Assembly: GCA_030431335.1 (NCBI GenBank)
Contig: JAUIJH010000010.1
Location: forward strand, 1-64,000
DNA length: 64,000 nucleotides
Source of the DNA: Alphaproteobacteria bacterium
Lineage (GTDB): Bacteria; Pseudomonadota; Alphaproteobacteria; Rhizobiales; Amorphaceae
Direction: 5' to 3'
Shown here piece by piece: positions 1 to 7,881 of this stretch. A program made the position numbers and the translations under genes. Under the pieces are notes generated by a model. It had not been told where the DNA came from and searched no databases. It was given only the letters and a program-made list of their open reading frames with translations. The number at the start of each line of letters is the position of its first letter. The first letter of the stretch is position 1.

Positions 1-38
1 ACGTCGCCGGTGGGGATCTTGTCGTTCTTGGCGGCCAT
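1..38 (-). CDS. 5' end of an unidentified minus-strand gene, cut by the window edge
   Basis: Twelve complete codons are visible, reading MAAKNDKIPTGD. The ATG at 38-36 is preceded by GGGAG six bases upstream, a good ribosome binding site. A second in-frame ATG at 74 has no comparable site. The gene is divergent from the aldolase at 189, with about 150 bases between them. Too little protein is visible to assign a family. Confidence 0.45.
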   Translation of the reverse strand, partial: MAAKNDKIPTGD

Positions 39-188
39 CGATTTCTCCCAGTCCGGCAGGCGAGTACTGCCCATTTTCGAGAAGCGCCAACGCGCGCGTC
101 TCGATTTTTCATCCATCGAAACTCGGCTCATCCTGCCCCGGCAAACGCATTCAGTACGCTATCGAAAACAAAACGGAAAATCGCTGCC

Positions 189-968
189 ATGGTCCACAAG
201 CCATCCCATACAGAGTTCGCCGAGCGGTTGCGCCGGGGCGACCATCTGACGGGCACCTTCGTCAAGACACCGACCAGCCACGCCACCGAGATCCTCGGGC
301 TGATCGGCTTCGATTTCGTGGTCTTCGACATGGAACACGCGCCCATCGATCTGGGGGCGCTGGACCAGATGATCCTGGCGGCGCGTGCCTCCAACGTCGC
401 CGGCGTGGTGCGCGTTGCCGAAGACTCCCCATCGGCGATCCTGTCGGTGCTCGACGCGGGGGCGGCGGGCATTCTGGTGCCGCACGTCGACAGGCCCGAG
501 AAGGCCGAGGCGGTGGTTGCCGCCGCGCGCTACGAAGGCGGCCGGCGCGGCTTTGCCAACACGACGCGGGCCGGCGGGTTCGGCAGCGTGGGCTTTCGCG
601 AGCACATGGCGCGGCAGGACCGCGAGGTGGCCGTCATCGCGATGATCGAGGACCTCGACGCGGTGGAGCGGATCGACGAAATCCTCGCCGTGGAGGGGCT
701 CGACGCGGTGTTCATCGGGCGGGGCGACCTGACGGCGGCGCTGGGCGAGGATTCCATGACCAGCGCGGCGACACGGCGCGTTACCGAGGAGATCATGGCC
801 GGCGTGCGCCGCGCCGGGACGCCGGCCATCCTGCTGTGCGCCGGCCGCGCGGACGTGGAGGACATGGCCGGGCTCGGCGCCACCGCGTTCATGGCCGGCT
901 CCGACCACGGCTTCATGGCCAAAGCCGCGCGCGAGGCGCTGACGACGCTGGCGCCGGCCAAGGATTGA
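189..968 (+). CDS. HpcH/HpaI-family aldolase (2-oxo-3-deoxy acid aldolase type)
   Basis: 259 residues, the normal length for class II pyruvate aldolases of the HpcH/HpaI family, which cleave 4-hydroxy-2-oxo acids such as 2-dehydro-3-deoxyglucarate to pyruvate plus an aldehyde. Visible family features are FDMEHAPID near residue 42 (catalytic His region), PHVDRPEKA, an AMIEDLDAVERID segment carrying the metal-binding Glu, and IGRGDLTAALG carrying the metal-binding Asp. No signal peptide, so cytoplasmic. The next gene, an NTF2-like protein, starts 49 bases downstream with its own strong ribosome site. The substrate cannot be told from sequence; sugar-acid or hydroxy-acid breakdown fits the region. 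Confidence 0.88.
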   Translation: MVHKPSHTEFAERLRRGDHLTGTFVKTPTSHATEILGLIGFDFVVFDMEHAPIDLGALDQMILAARASNVAGVVRVAEDSPSAILSVLDAGAAGILVPHVDRPEKAEAVVAAARYEGGRRGFANTTRAGGFGSVGFREHMARQDREVAVIAMIEDLDAVERIDEILAVEGLDAVFIGRGDLTAALGEDSMTSAATRRVTEEIMAGVRRAGTPAILLCAGRADVEDMAGLGATAFMAGSDHGFMAKAAREALTTLAPAKD

Positions 969-1017
969 CGCGGTCGGCCGGCCGCAATTCACCCACCACA
1001 CAAGAGGAGGCACGCCC

Positions 1018-1479
1018 ATGAAGATCGATGCGGATCGTCTGGCGCTGACGCATGAGCTTTATGCGCTCGTGATCGACTACTGGCACGACGTGGACACCAA
1101 CTGGGGCCACAACGCGCCCAACTATTTCGCCGAGGACGGCGAATTCATCGGCCCGGCCGCGTCCTACAAGGGGCGTGACAAGGTCCGCGCCTTCTATAAA
1201 TGGCGCGAGGACCGGGGCGCGCGCACCGTGGTGCATGCGGTGCACAACTTCCAGGCCATGTTCGACGGTGGGCCCGACAAGGCGCTCTGCCACTGGTTCC
1301 TGATGCTCTACGCCGCCGACGGCAAGCCGGTGCTGCCCACCAATCCGCCGATCCAGATCGCCTACATGACCGACCACCTGGACAAGACCGACGCGGGCTG
1401 GCTCATCCGCTCGCGCCGCTTCGACACCTGGTTCGAGGGCGGCATCCCCACCACCAACCCCAACCTCGACGACGCGTGA
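1018..1479 (+). CDS. NTF2-like / SnoaL-type protein
   Basis: 153 residues with the look of the NTF2/SnoaL cone fold: an N-terminal helix (LTHELYALVIDYWHDVD), a YFAEDGEFIGP strand, SYKGRDKVRAFYKWRE, and a C-terminal GWLIRSRRFDTWFEG strand. Such proteins are small dehydratases, isomerases or binding proteins; members of this kind often sit beside catabolic aldolases and dehydrogenases. The start follows AAGAGGAGG, a near-perfect ribosome site. It probably shares a transcript with the aldolase upstream. The exact activity is unknown. Confidence 0.75.
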   Translation: MKIDADRLALTHELYALVIDYWHDVDTNWGHNAPNYFAEDGEFIGPAASYKGRDKVRAFYKWREDRGARTVVHAVHNFQAMFDGGPDKALCHWFLMLYAADGKPVLPTNPPIQIAYMTDHLDKTDAGWLIRSRRFDTWFEGGIPTTNPNLDDA

Positions 1480-1484
1480 GGGTC

Positions 1485-1516
1485 CGGGCCACCTGCCGCC
1501 TCCGCAGCGTGGCCCG
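1485..1516. terminator. Stem-loop between convergent genes
   Basis: CGGGCCAC (1485-1492) pairs perfectly with GTGGCCCG (1509-1516), and an inner CTGC/GCAG pair extends the stem with a one-base bulge. It lies in the 45-base gap between the ends of the NTF2-like gene (plus) and the GltS gene (minus). A bidirectional terminator is likely, although there is no T-run on either side, so it is not a classical intrinsic terminator. Confidence 0.5.
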
Positions 1517-1524
1517 CCCCCCGC

Positions 1525-2748
1525 TCACAGCGAGACGAACACCTTGATGATCACCGCGTTGGCGAGGTCGACGAAGAAGGCCGACACCAGCGGCAGGATG
1601 ATGAAGGCGAGCGGCGCCGGTCCGTAGCGCTTGGTGACGGCCGTCATGTTGGCGATGGCCGTCGGGGTGGCGCCGAGCGCGAAGCCGCCGAAGCCGCTGG
1701 CCAGGACGGCGGCCCGGTAGTTGCCGCCCATCAGCGGGAACAGCACCAGCATCGAGAAGGCGATCGCCAGCGCCGTCTGGAGCGCCAGCACGCCGAAGAG
1801 CGGGCCGGCGGTGCCCGCCAGAGTCCACAGCTCCATGCTCATCAGCGACATGGCGAGAAACACGTTGAGCGCGAACTCCGACACCACCGCGAGCATCGGC
1901 GTGCCGGCGACCGCCGGCATTTTGGGCGCGAAGGTGGCCTGCGCGTTGGCGAGCACGATCCCCACGATGAGGCAGGGCACGAACAGCGGCAGCATCAGCC
2001 CCGCCGCGTCGACGGCGAGGTGGACGAAGTAGCCGAGGATGATGGCGATGTTGATGGTGAGGAGGGTGCGCATCAGCGCCACCGTGTCCATGCCGAGCGC
2101 CCGGTCCTCGCGATAGCTCAAGCCGACGATGTTGTCCGCGGTGGGGTCGGCGGTCAGACGGTGCCGCTCGACCAGGACGCGCGCGATGGGCCCGCCCACC
2201 AGCGCGGCGACGACGAGCCCCAGCGTGGCTGCCGCGATGCCGAGTTCCGCGGCGCCCGCCCCTCCGACCTCGCCCTCGATCGCCGGACCCCAGGCGATGG
2301 CCGTGCCATGCCCGCCGACCAGCGAGGCCGAGCCCAGCATCACCGCGAGCGCCGAAGGCAGTCCGAACAGCGCCGTTCCGAACAGCGCAACGACATTCTG
2401 CAGCACCATGAAGACGACGGTGAGCGCGAGCAGGATCGCCAGCGGACGGCCGGCCCGCACGAGATCGTCAAAGCGCGCGTTGAGGCCGATGGTGGTGAAG
2501 AAAATCACCAGCAGCATGTCCCGCGTATCGAGTTCGAATTCGATCTCGGTTCCGCTCGCCCACCGCAACGCCCACACGAAAAGGGCGACGCAGATCCCCC
2601 CCGACACCGGCACGGGAATGTTGAAGTTGCGCAGCAGCCGGGAATGGCGCGTCAGCAGCGCCCCCAGGAAATAGACCGTCATGCCCAGCGTGAAGGCGAC
2701 GAACGAGGGCACGACGACGTGGTGGGTTGCCTCTGTCATGGCCGCCAT
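1525..2748 (-). CDS. gltS: GltS-type sodium:glutamate symporter
   Basis: 407 residues, matching the usual length of about 400 for the ESS (GltS) family of inner-membrane Na+:glutamate symporters. About ten hydrophobic segments are visible, with a glycine-rich GGHGTA pore-loop motif at residues 145-150 following MLGSAS. A second in-frame Met at codon 4 (2739) is an alternative start; neither has a clear ribosome site. It follows the IclR gene on the same strand after 66 bases and may be co-transcribed. The substrate may be glutamate or another dicarboxylate; family assignment is firm, substrate less so. Confidence 0.85.
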   Translation of the reverse strand: MAAMTEATHHVVVPSFVAFTLGMTVYFLGALLTRHSRLLRNFNIPVPVSGGICVALFVWALRWASGTEIEFELDTRDMLLVIFFTTIGLNARFDDLVRAGRPLAILLALTVVFMVLQNVVALFGTALFGLPSALAVMLGSASLVGGHGTAIAWGPAIEGEVGGAGAAELGIAAATLGLVVAALVGGPIARVLVERHRLTADPTADNIVGLSYREDRALGMDTVALMRTLLTINIAIILGYFVHLAVDAAGLMLPLFVPCLIVGIVLANAQATFAPKMPAVAGTPMLAVVSEFALNVFLAMSLMSMELWTLAGTAGPLFGVLALQTALAIAFSMLVLFPLMGGNYRAAVLASGFGGFALGATPTAIANMTAVTKRYGPAPLAFIILPLVSAFFVDLANAVIIKVFVSL

Positions 2749-2814
2749 CTTAGGCGCGCGGGAGCGCTGCGGCCAAACGCGGCGCGGCCCCTTGGCCGGC
2801 GCCGCGGACGAATG

Positions 2815-3759
2815 TCAGACGCGGACCTCGTAGTCGCGCTGGGCGGTGGGGCTGAGCTTGGGCTGCGTCGACAGGAAGTCGAGCGCGTGCTCGATGTTGT
2901 AGCGCGTCTCCATCAGCGGATTGAGGATGGTCTCGGCGATCTCCGAGTGGGGCACGGCGGACGAATAGAAGCTGACCGACATCACCGCCGCCACGCGCCC
3001 GTTTTCGATGATCGGCACGCCGAAGGTGGTCATCCGCAGCGGCTCGGTGCGTGGATCGCGCACCGCGTAACCGGCGCGGCGCACCTGTTCCAGCCGATTG
3101 CGGTAGATCTCTTCCTCCTCCGAATCGAACGACAGGGCCGGATCGCGCCGAAGGGTGGCGATGTGGTGCTCGCGCTCCTCCTCGCCGCAGAAGGCGACGT
3201 AGGCGCGGCCCATCGCGCTGCGGCACAGGTCCGGCCGGTTGCCGAGCACCGTGTTGGTGTGCGCCCAGGGGCTGATGGTGCCGGTCCAGTACTGGATCGC
3301 GATGGCGTCATCGTCGAGCACGCCGAGCCCGATCGGCCATTTGATCTGCCGCGTCAGGCCGATGGCGAGGGGCCGGGCGACCTCGATCACCCGCGAAATG
3401 CCGCTGTAGCCGTAGGAAAGTTCCGCCACCTGCTGCGTGACGCGATAGCCGCCGCACATGTTGTCGCGCACCACGTAGTCTTCCGACATCAGCGTTTCGA
3501 GCATGCGCACGATGGTGGGGCGGGGAATGCCGGTCTCGGTATAGAGCGAGGAGATGGTGGCAATGCCCTGGCGGTTGACGACCTTCAGGATCTGGAGGGC
3601 GCGGCAGGCCGCGACGACGGGCGGATAGGACCGGTCCATCTGGTTGGTCTGGCCGCGCCGGGAGTTGGTGCGGCAGTGCTTTCGCTTCCTGTCCGCGGAC
3701 TCCGGAACGCCGATTGCCGCGTCTGCCCGGCCGAGAGGCCCGGTCTCGGGAGTCTGCAT
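2815..3759 (-). CDS. IclR-family transcriptional regulator
   Basis: 314 residues. An N-terminal tail of about 40 residues is followed by an IclR winged helix (ACRALQILKVVNRQGIATISSLYTETG, then PRPTIVRMLETL) and an effector domain ending in a helix that reaches RDYEVRV. I chose the ATG at 3759 because GGAGGA lies five bases before it. The more usual-looking start MDRSYPP at 3639 has no ribosome site. The gene sits directly after TRAP system 1 and before gltS on the same strand, so it probably controls TRAP-1 in response to the transported acid. Its operator may be the inverted repeat at 6914-6934. Confidence 0.85.
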   Translation of the reverse strand: MQTPETGPLGRADAAIGVPESADRKRKHCRTNSRRGQTNQMDRSYPPVVAACRALQILKVVNRQGIATISSLYTETGIPRPTIVRMLETLMSEDYVVRDNMCGGYRVTQQVAELSYGYSGISRVIEVARPLAIGLTRQIKWPIGLGVLDDDAIAIQYWTGTISPWAHTNTVLGNRPDLCRSAMGRAYVAFCGEEEREHHIATLRRDPALSFDSEEEEIYRNRLEQVRRAGYAVRDPRTEPLRMTTFGVPIIENGRVAAVMSVSFYSSAVPHSEIAETILNPLMETRYNIEHALDFLSTQPKLSPTAQRDYEVRV

Positions 3760-3904
3760 TATGTCCTCCGCAATCTGCACCAATTTACCGGCTGGGGCCG
3801 GATATCGTTGTTGTCGCGGGCCGCACGGGGCCCACCTGGCGCGCTGGCGAGTATCGGCCCAAGCCCTTGCCAATACAAGTGAACAACCATGCGCGCGCGC
3901 ATCG

Positions 3905-5188
3905 TCAGCGCCCGAACACGAGGCTCGGCAGCCAGGTGGTGACGGCCGGCACGAAGGCGATGATGAGCAGCCCCGCGATCAGCGGAATGAAGAATGGCAG
4001 CGTGGCGCGGAAAACCCGGTCCGGGCTGATGCCGGCCACCTTGCCGCCGACGAACAGGCCGATCCCCATCGGCGGCGTGATCATGCCGATCAACAGGTTG
4101 AAGCTCAGCATCACGCCGAACTGCACCGGCCCCATGCCGTACTCGGCCACCACCTTGAGCAGGATCGGCGCCATGACCAGGATCGCCACCGGCCCCTCCA
4201 GGAACATGCCGACGAAGATCAGGAACACGTTGACGATGAGGATGCCGCCGATGGGATCGCTCACGAGGGTGGAGAGCCATTCGGCGGCCAGGTGCGGCAC
4301 CCGTTCGCGCGTGACGATGAAATTGAGCGCCGTCGCGATGGCGAACAGGAACATGATCGTGCCCGTCATCGTGATGGTGTGGATGAAGGCGTGCTTCAGC
4401 TTCACCCACGTGAGCTGGCGGTAGTAGAGGCCGACCAGGAAGGCGTAGGCGGTGGCGATGGCGCCGAGCTCGGACGGCGTGGAGATGCCCAGCACCAGCG
4501 CGCCCAGGATGACGACCGGCGCGAAGATCGCCGGGGCGCCGGCGATGCCGGTGCGCACCACCTCGCTGAACCGGAACGGCTCGGGCTTGGCCCACACCGG
4601 CTTCTTGATCGTCACGTAGGCGAACACGAACACCATCAGCGCGGCGGCGACCACCAGGCCGGCGATGGCGCCGCCGAGAAAGAGTTCGCCGATGGAGGTG
4701 TTGGTGGCGAGCCCGTAGATCACGAAGATGATGCTGGGTGGGATCAACGGGCCGATGGTGCAGGAGGACAGCGTGACCGCGGCGGAAAAATCCACCGGGT
4801 AGCCGTTCCTGCGCATGGCGCGGATTTCCACCGCGCCGAGGCCGGCAAGGTCGGCGAGGGCGGAGCCGGACATGCCGGCGAAGATGAGGCTCGCGACGAT
4901 GTTGACCTGGGCGAGGCCGCCGCTCACCCAGCCCACCAGCGCCCGCGCGAAGGCGAAGATGCGCTCGGTGATGCCGCCCGCGTTCATGACGTTGCCGGCG
5001 AGGATGAAGAAAGGCACCGCCAGCAGGGCGAAGCTGTCGATGCCGTCGATCATGCGCGAGGGGATGATCTTGGCCGGAATGCCCATCATCCAGAAGCCGG
5101 CGAGGGTGGCGATGCCCAGCGAGACCGATACCGGCACGCGCACCAGAAACAGGCCCACCGCGAGGGCGAAGATGGTGAGCGAGATCAT
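3905..5188 (-). CDS. dctM: TRAP transporter large permease (DctM), system 1
   Basis: 427 residues, very hydrophobic throughout, typical of the 12-segment DctM subunit that forms the Na+-coupled channel of TRAP importers. Family features include an AVPFFILAGNVMNAGGITERIF block, SGSALADLAGLGAVEIRAM, an IGPLIPPSIIFVIYG helix, and GMITPPMGIGLFV near the C-terminus. The ATG at 5188 overlaps the dctQ stop (ATGA). The same frame stays open upstream through dctQ, but that part is out of frame with the real subunit. The partners are dctQ and dctP upstream. Confidence 0.95.
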   Translation of the reverse strand: MISLTIFALAVGLFLVRVPVSVSLGIATLAGFWMMGIPAKIIPSRMIDGIDSFALLAVPFFILAGNVMNAGGITERIFAFARALVGWVSGGLAQVNIVASLIFAGMSGSALADLAGLGAVEIRAMRRNGYPVDFSAAVTLSSCTIGPLIPPSIIFVIYGLATNTSIGELFLGGAIAGLVVAAALMVFVFAYVTIKKPVWAKPEPFRFSEVVRTGIAGAPAIFAPVVILGALVLGISTPSELGAIATAYAFLVGLYYRQLTWVKLKHAFIHTITMTGTIMFLFAIATALNFIVTRERVPHLAAEWLSTLVSDPIGGILIVNVFLIFVGMFLEGPVAILVMAPILLKVVAEYGMGPVQFGVMLSFNLLIGMITPPMGIGLFVGGKVAGISPDRVFRATLPFFIPLIAGLLIIAFVPAVTTWLPSLVFGR

Positions 5189-5784
5189 TCCAGATCTTCG
5201 AGCGGTTCGAGGACGAGGCCGATGGCCTCGATTTCGCCCAGCGTGCTGCCGGCCCCGCTCTGGCGGAACGCCCACAGCCCGAAGGCGAGATAGTAGAGGC
5301 TCGTCAGCGCGATCATGGCCGCTGCAAGGCCGACGGGGATGCCGGTGAGGATGGCCGACAGGCCCAGCACCGGCGAGCGCATCCCCAACAGCGTCGGCGC
5401 GAACTGGATGGTGAGATAGGCGAGGGTGCCGGCGAACGCGATCGCCGCGACCTGGGCGAACAGGTAGAGCACCCGCTGCACCGCAAGCGGCAGCCGCTCC
5501 GAGAGAAACTCGATCAGGATATATTGGCGCGTCTTGAAGATGTAGGACGCGCCGAGGAAGTAGCCGAACAGCATCAGGTTTCCAGACACTTCCTGCGCCC
5601 ACCACAAGGAGGTGCCGAAAGCGTAGCGCAGGAGCGCCTGCGCGCCGCTCAGCACGACCACCACGGCGAGCGCGAAGATGGCGAAGGCGAGCTCCGCCCG
5701 CCCGATGACGGCCAGCACCCGCCGGGCGCGCTCCAGGGGGAGGGGGAGCCGCGGCGGGGCCGCGGCGAGATCGGCGGCGGCCAA
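5185..5784 (-). CDS. dctQ: TRAP transporter small permease (DctQ), system 1
   Basis: 199 residues with four hydrophobic segments and the family block ALLRYAFGTSLWWAQEVSGNLMLFGYFLGASY, where the tryptophans and Glu are typical of DctQ. The start is a TTG at 5784, four bases after the dctP stop, so translational coupling is likely. The C-terminus overlaps dctM by four bases. It is somewhat longer than the usual 160-180 residues because of an N-terminal proline/alanine tail and a charged C-terminal tail. Confidence 0.9.
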   Translation of the reverse strand: MAAADLAAAPPRLPLPLERARRVLAVIGRAELAFAIFALAVVVVLSGAQALLRYAFGTSLWWAQEVSGNLMLFGYFLGASYIFKTRQYILIEFLSERLPLAVQRVLYLFAQVAAIAFAGTLAYLTIQFAPTLLGMRSPVLGLSAILTGIPVGLAAAMIALTSLYYLAFGLWAFRQSGAGSTLGEIEAIGLVLEPLEDLE

Positions 5785-5788
5785 GGGC

Positions 5789-6814
5789 CTACTCGACCGC
5801 TTTCATCTTTTCGATCAGCCCCTCTTCAACCAGCCCGCGCGCCTCGAAATCGGCCAGCGCCGGCGCCATCTTCTCGATCCACGGGCCGATCGGCGGCTCG
5901 ATGATGGAGACGCCGAATTCCTCCTTCGCCCGCCGGCTCGATTCCTCCAGCGCCGTCTGCATCAGCTCGGCGAAATCGGCGCCCACCTCGACGGTCGCCT
6001 GGTCGATCGCCGCGCGCTGGCTGTCGGTCAGGCTTTCCCAGGTGATCTTCGACATCCACGGATGCATCATCTGGAAATATTCATGCACGTTAGTCCAGTA
6101 GTGCGCGTTCTCGAAGTGCTTCATCTCGTAGTTGTCGGTGATGGTGCCCGTGAGACCGTCGACGACGCCGGTGGCGAGCGAGGTGTAGACATCCGGCCAG
6201 GGGACAACCTGCACGTTGGCACCGAGCGCCTCCCAGGACTTGATGGGAATTTCGCTCTCGTACATGCGCAGCTTGAAGCCATCGAGGTCGTTCGGCGAGA
6301 ACACGGGCCGGGTCGACACGATGCCGCGGTCGTAGGGGCGCACCCACTCGGCCGCCGTCTGGGGATCGTCCAGACCCTCGCGGCCGGGGAACACGATCCC
6401 CTTCGCTTCCAGCGTATCGAGGAAGCTGGCGAACACGTCGCTGCCGAGGAAGCTGGCGAAGTGGTCGCGGTCGCGGAACACCAGCGGCAGGCTCAGCGCG
6501 CCGATGCGCGGCTCGAAGGTGACGAGCAGCTCGATCACGTCGAGCTGCATGTCGAGCGCGCCCACCGCGACGCTCTGCGCCATCTCGCGCGCGCCGCCGA
6601 GCTGCGAGCTCCAGAAGATCTCCACTTCCAATTCGCCATTGGACAGTTCGTTGATGCGCTTGGCGTATTCCTTGAAAGCCGGCGCGATGAAGTCGGTTTC
6701 GTTGTTGTTGGCGCCAAGGCTCAACGTCCGCTCCGCGGCGCTCGCGGCGCTTGCGAATGCGAAAGCCGAGGTCGCGGCGGCGAGCGCGACGGCAAAAAGC
6801 GTTCTGCGGTTCAT
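5789..6814 (-). CDS. dctP: TRAP substrate-binding protein (DctP), system 1
   Basis: 341 residues. A Sec signal peptide is clear (MNRRTLFAVALAAATSAFAF, with cleavage after ASAA), so the mature protein is periplasmic. DctP features include EYAKRINELSNGELEVEIFWSSQLGG, the GALDMQLDVIELL region, and the KLRMYES segment with the Arg that binds the ligand's carboxylate in this family. The ATG at 6814 follows GGGAGGG by six bases; the open frame to 6958 is upstream DNA. This is the first gene of the TRAP-1 operon, and its promoter region carries a strong inverted repeat at 6914-6934. Confidence 0.93.
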   Translation of the reverse strand: MNRRTLFAVALAAATSAFAFASAASAAERTLSLGANNNETDFIAPAFKEYAKRINELSNGELEVEIFWSSQLGGAREMAQSVAVGALDMQLDVIELLVTFEPRIGALSLPLVFRDRDHFASFLGSDVFASFLDTLEAKGIVFPGREGLDDPQTAAEWVRPYDRGIVSTRPVFSPNDLDGFKLRMYESEIPIKSWEALGANVQVVPWPDVYTSLATGVVDGLTGTITDNYEMKHFENAHYWTNVHEYFQMMHPWMSKITWESLTDSQRAAIDQATVEVGADFAELMQTALEESSRRAKEEFGVSIIEPPIGPWIEKMAPALADFEARGLVEEGLIEKMKAVE

Positions 6815-6913
6815 CGTTTCCCTCCCGGTATGACCGTGGCTTTTGCCCGGCCGCATTATTTTCTGATTCTGCTTTTTAAGCGGCGCTCGAAGATGGCGGG
6901 GGCGCCCGCAGAC

Positions 6914-6934
6914 CAATTTCACTGTGTGAAATTG
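6914..6934. promoter_or_regulatory. Perfect inverted repeat upstream of TRAP-1 (candidate operator)
   Basis: CAATTTCAC (6914-6922), a TGT spacer, then GTGAAATTG (6926-6934) form a perfect 9-bp inverted repeat with a 3-base centre. It lies about 100 bases before the dctP start and just past the SDR stop codon. The AT-rich symmetric arms in GC-rich DNA suggest a protein-binding site. The nearby IclR protein is the natural candidate, but this is inference. Confidence 0.6.
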
Positions 6935-6935
6935 T

Positions 6936-7703
6936 CTACGCCTTGCACGAATAGGCACCGTCGATCAGGAGCTGCGCGCCGTTGACGAAATCGGACGCGG
7001 CGCTGGCCAGATAGATGGCGGCGCCGGCGAAATCGGCCGGCTCGCCCCAGCGCCCGGCCGGTGTGCGGCCGATCACTGCGTCCTCCAGTCCGGGGATTTG
7101 CTCGCGCGCGCTTTGCGACAGCGGGGTGTCGATCCAGCCCGGCAGGATGCAGTTGACCTGGATGTTGTCCTTGGCCCAGGCCACGGCGAGCGCGCGCGTG
7201 AGCTGCAGGATGCCCCCCTTGCTGGGCCCGTAGGCGACGCCGACGGGGCTGCCCATGAACGAGGCGATCGAGCCGATGTTGATGATCTTGCCGCCGCCCT
7301 GGCGCATGAAGTGCGGATAGACGCCCTGGCACAGGACGAACGGCGCCGTCAGGTTGGTGTCGATGACGTCGTGCCACTCCTCCAGCGAAAAGTCCTGGGG
7401 CAGTTTGCGGTAGTTGATGCCTGAATTGTTGACGAGGATGTCCACCCGCCCGTGGGCGGCGACGGTGTCCTCTATCAGGCTGTCACAGGCCTCCTTGTCG
7501 CGGATGTCGCACACCTTTGCCGAGGCGCTGCCGCCCGCGGCGGCGATCTCGGCCACCGCCGCCTCGTTCTTGGCGGTGTTTCGCCCGGTGACCACCACAT
7601 GGGCACCCGCCTCGGCAAGGCCCAGTGCGATACCGAGACCGATTCCGCCATTGCCGCCCGTCACGATTGCGACCTTGCCGGAAAGGTCAAACATGTTGGT
7701 CAA
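6936..7703 (-). CDS. Short-chain dehydrogenase/reductase (gluconate 5-dehydrogenase-like)
   Basis: 255 residues from TTG, or 252 from the ATG at 7694. I prefer the TTG at 7703 because AAGGAG sits seven bases before it and fifteen before the ATG. The classical SDR motifs are all present: TGGNGGIG for cofactor binding, NNSG, the catalytic Ser in IGSIASF, YGPSK (catalytic Tyr and Lys), and a C-terminal IDGAY. The best comparison by eye is the gluconate 5-dehydrogenase/KduD group of sugar-acid SDRs. It is divergent from the ROK regulator and sugar importer and may act on the imported sugar, or follow TRAP-1 instead. Confidence 0.88.
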   Translation of the reverse strand: MTNMFDLSGKVAIVTGGNGGIGLGIALGLAEAGAHVVVTGRNTAKNEAAVAEIAAAGGSASAKVCDIRDKEACDSLIEDTVAAHGRVDILVNNSGINYRKLPQDFSLEEWHDVIDTNLTAPFVLCQGVYPHFMRQGGGKIINIGSIASFMGSPVGVAYGPSKGGILQLTRALAVAWAKDNIQVNCILPGWIDTPLSQSAREQIPGLEDAVIGRTPAGRWGEPADFAGAAIYLASAASDFVNGAQLLIDGAYSCKA

Positions 7704-7840
7704 CTGATCGCTCCTTCGCTGCCTCGCCCCATTGTCCTCCTTGCGAGCGCCGCGTGAAGCGCCTTGGCCCGTCATTTCGCCTCTCGAAACAGAGCGATCG
7801 AAACGGCCGTGGAACCGCCGGGTGGGATATTGCGCCGGCC

Positions 7841-7867
7841 TGGTTAGTCTGTTTAATGTACTAACCA
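7841..7867. promoter_or_regulatory. ROK-type operator before the sugar-importer operon
   Basis: TGGTTAGT (7841-7848) and ACTAACCA (7860-7867) form a perfect 8-bp inverted repeat with an 11-base AT-rich spacer. The arms resemble the TTAGT...ACTAA boxes known for XylR-like ROK repressors. It ends 14 bases before the GTG start of the ROK gene, overlapping the expected promoter and leader region, so autoregulation of the ROK-ABC-sulfatase operon is likely. It may also affect the divergent SDR. Confidence 0.75.
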
Positions 7868-7881
7868 ACTGGGAGGAAACA

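Noticed and set aside
2020-3882. Long plus-strand open frame (620 codons) across gltS and the IclR gene
   Set aside because: Arg/His/Gly/Asp-rich composition without domains; it is the antisense of two clear genes in GC-rich DNA.
3644-5293. Plus-strand open frame of 549 codons opposite dctM
   Set aside because: Low-complexity charged sequence lacking a ribosome site; antisense of the TRAP permease.
7775-7789. TTTCG-CCTCT-CGAAA repeat in the SDR/ROK gap
   Set aside because: Five-base arms are weak and not clearly placed relative to a promoter; noted only as a possible SDR control site.
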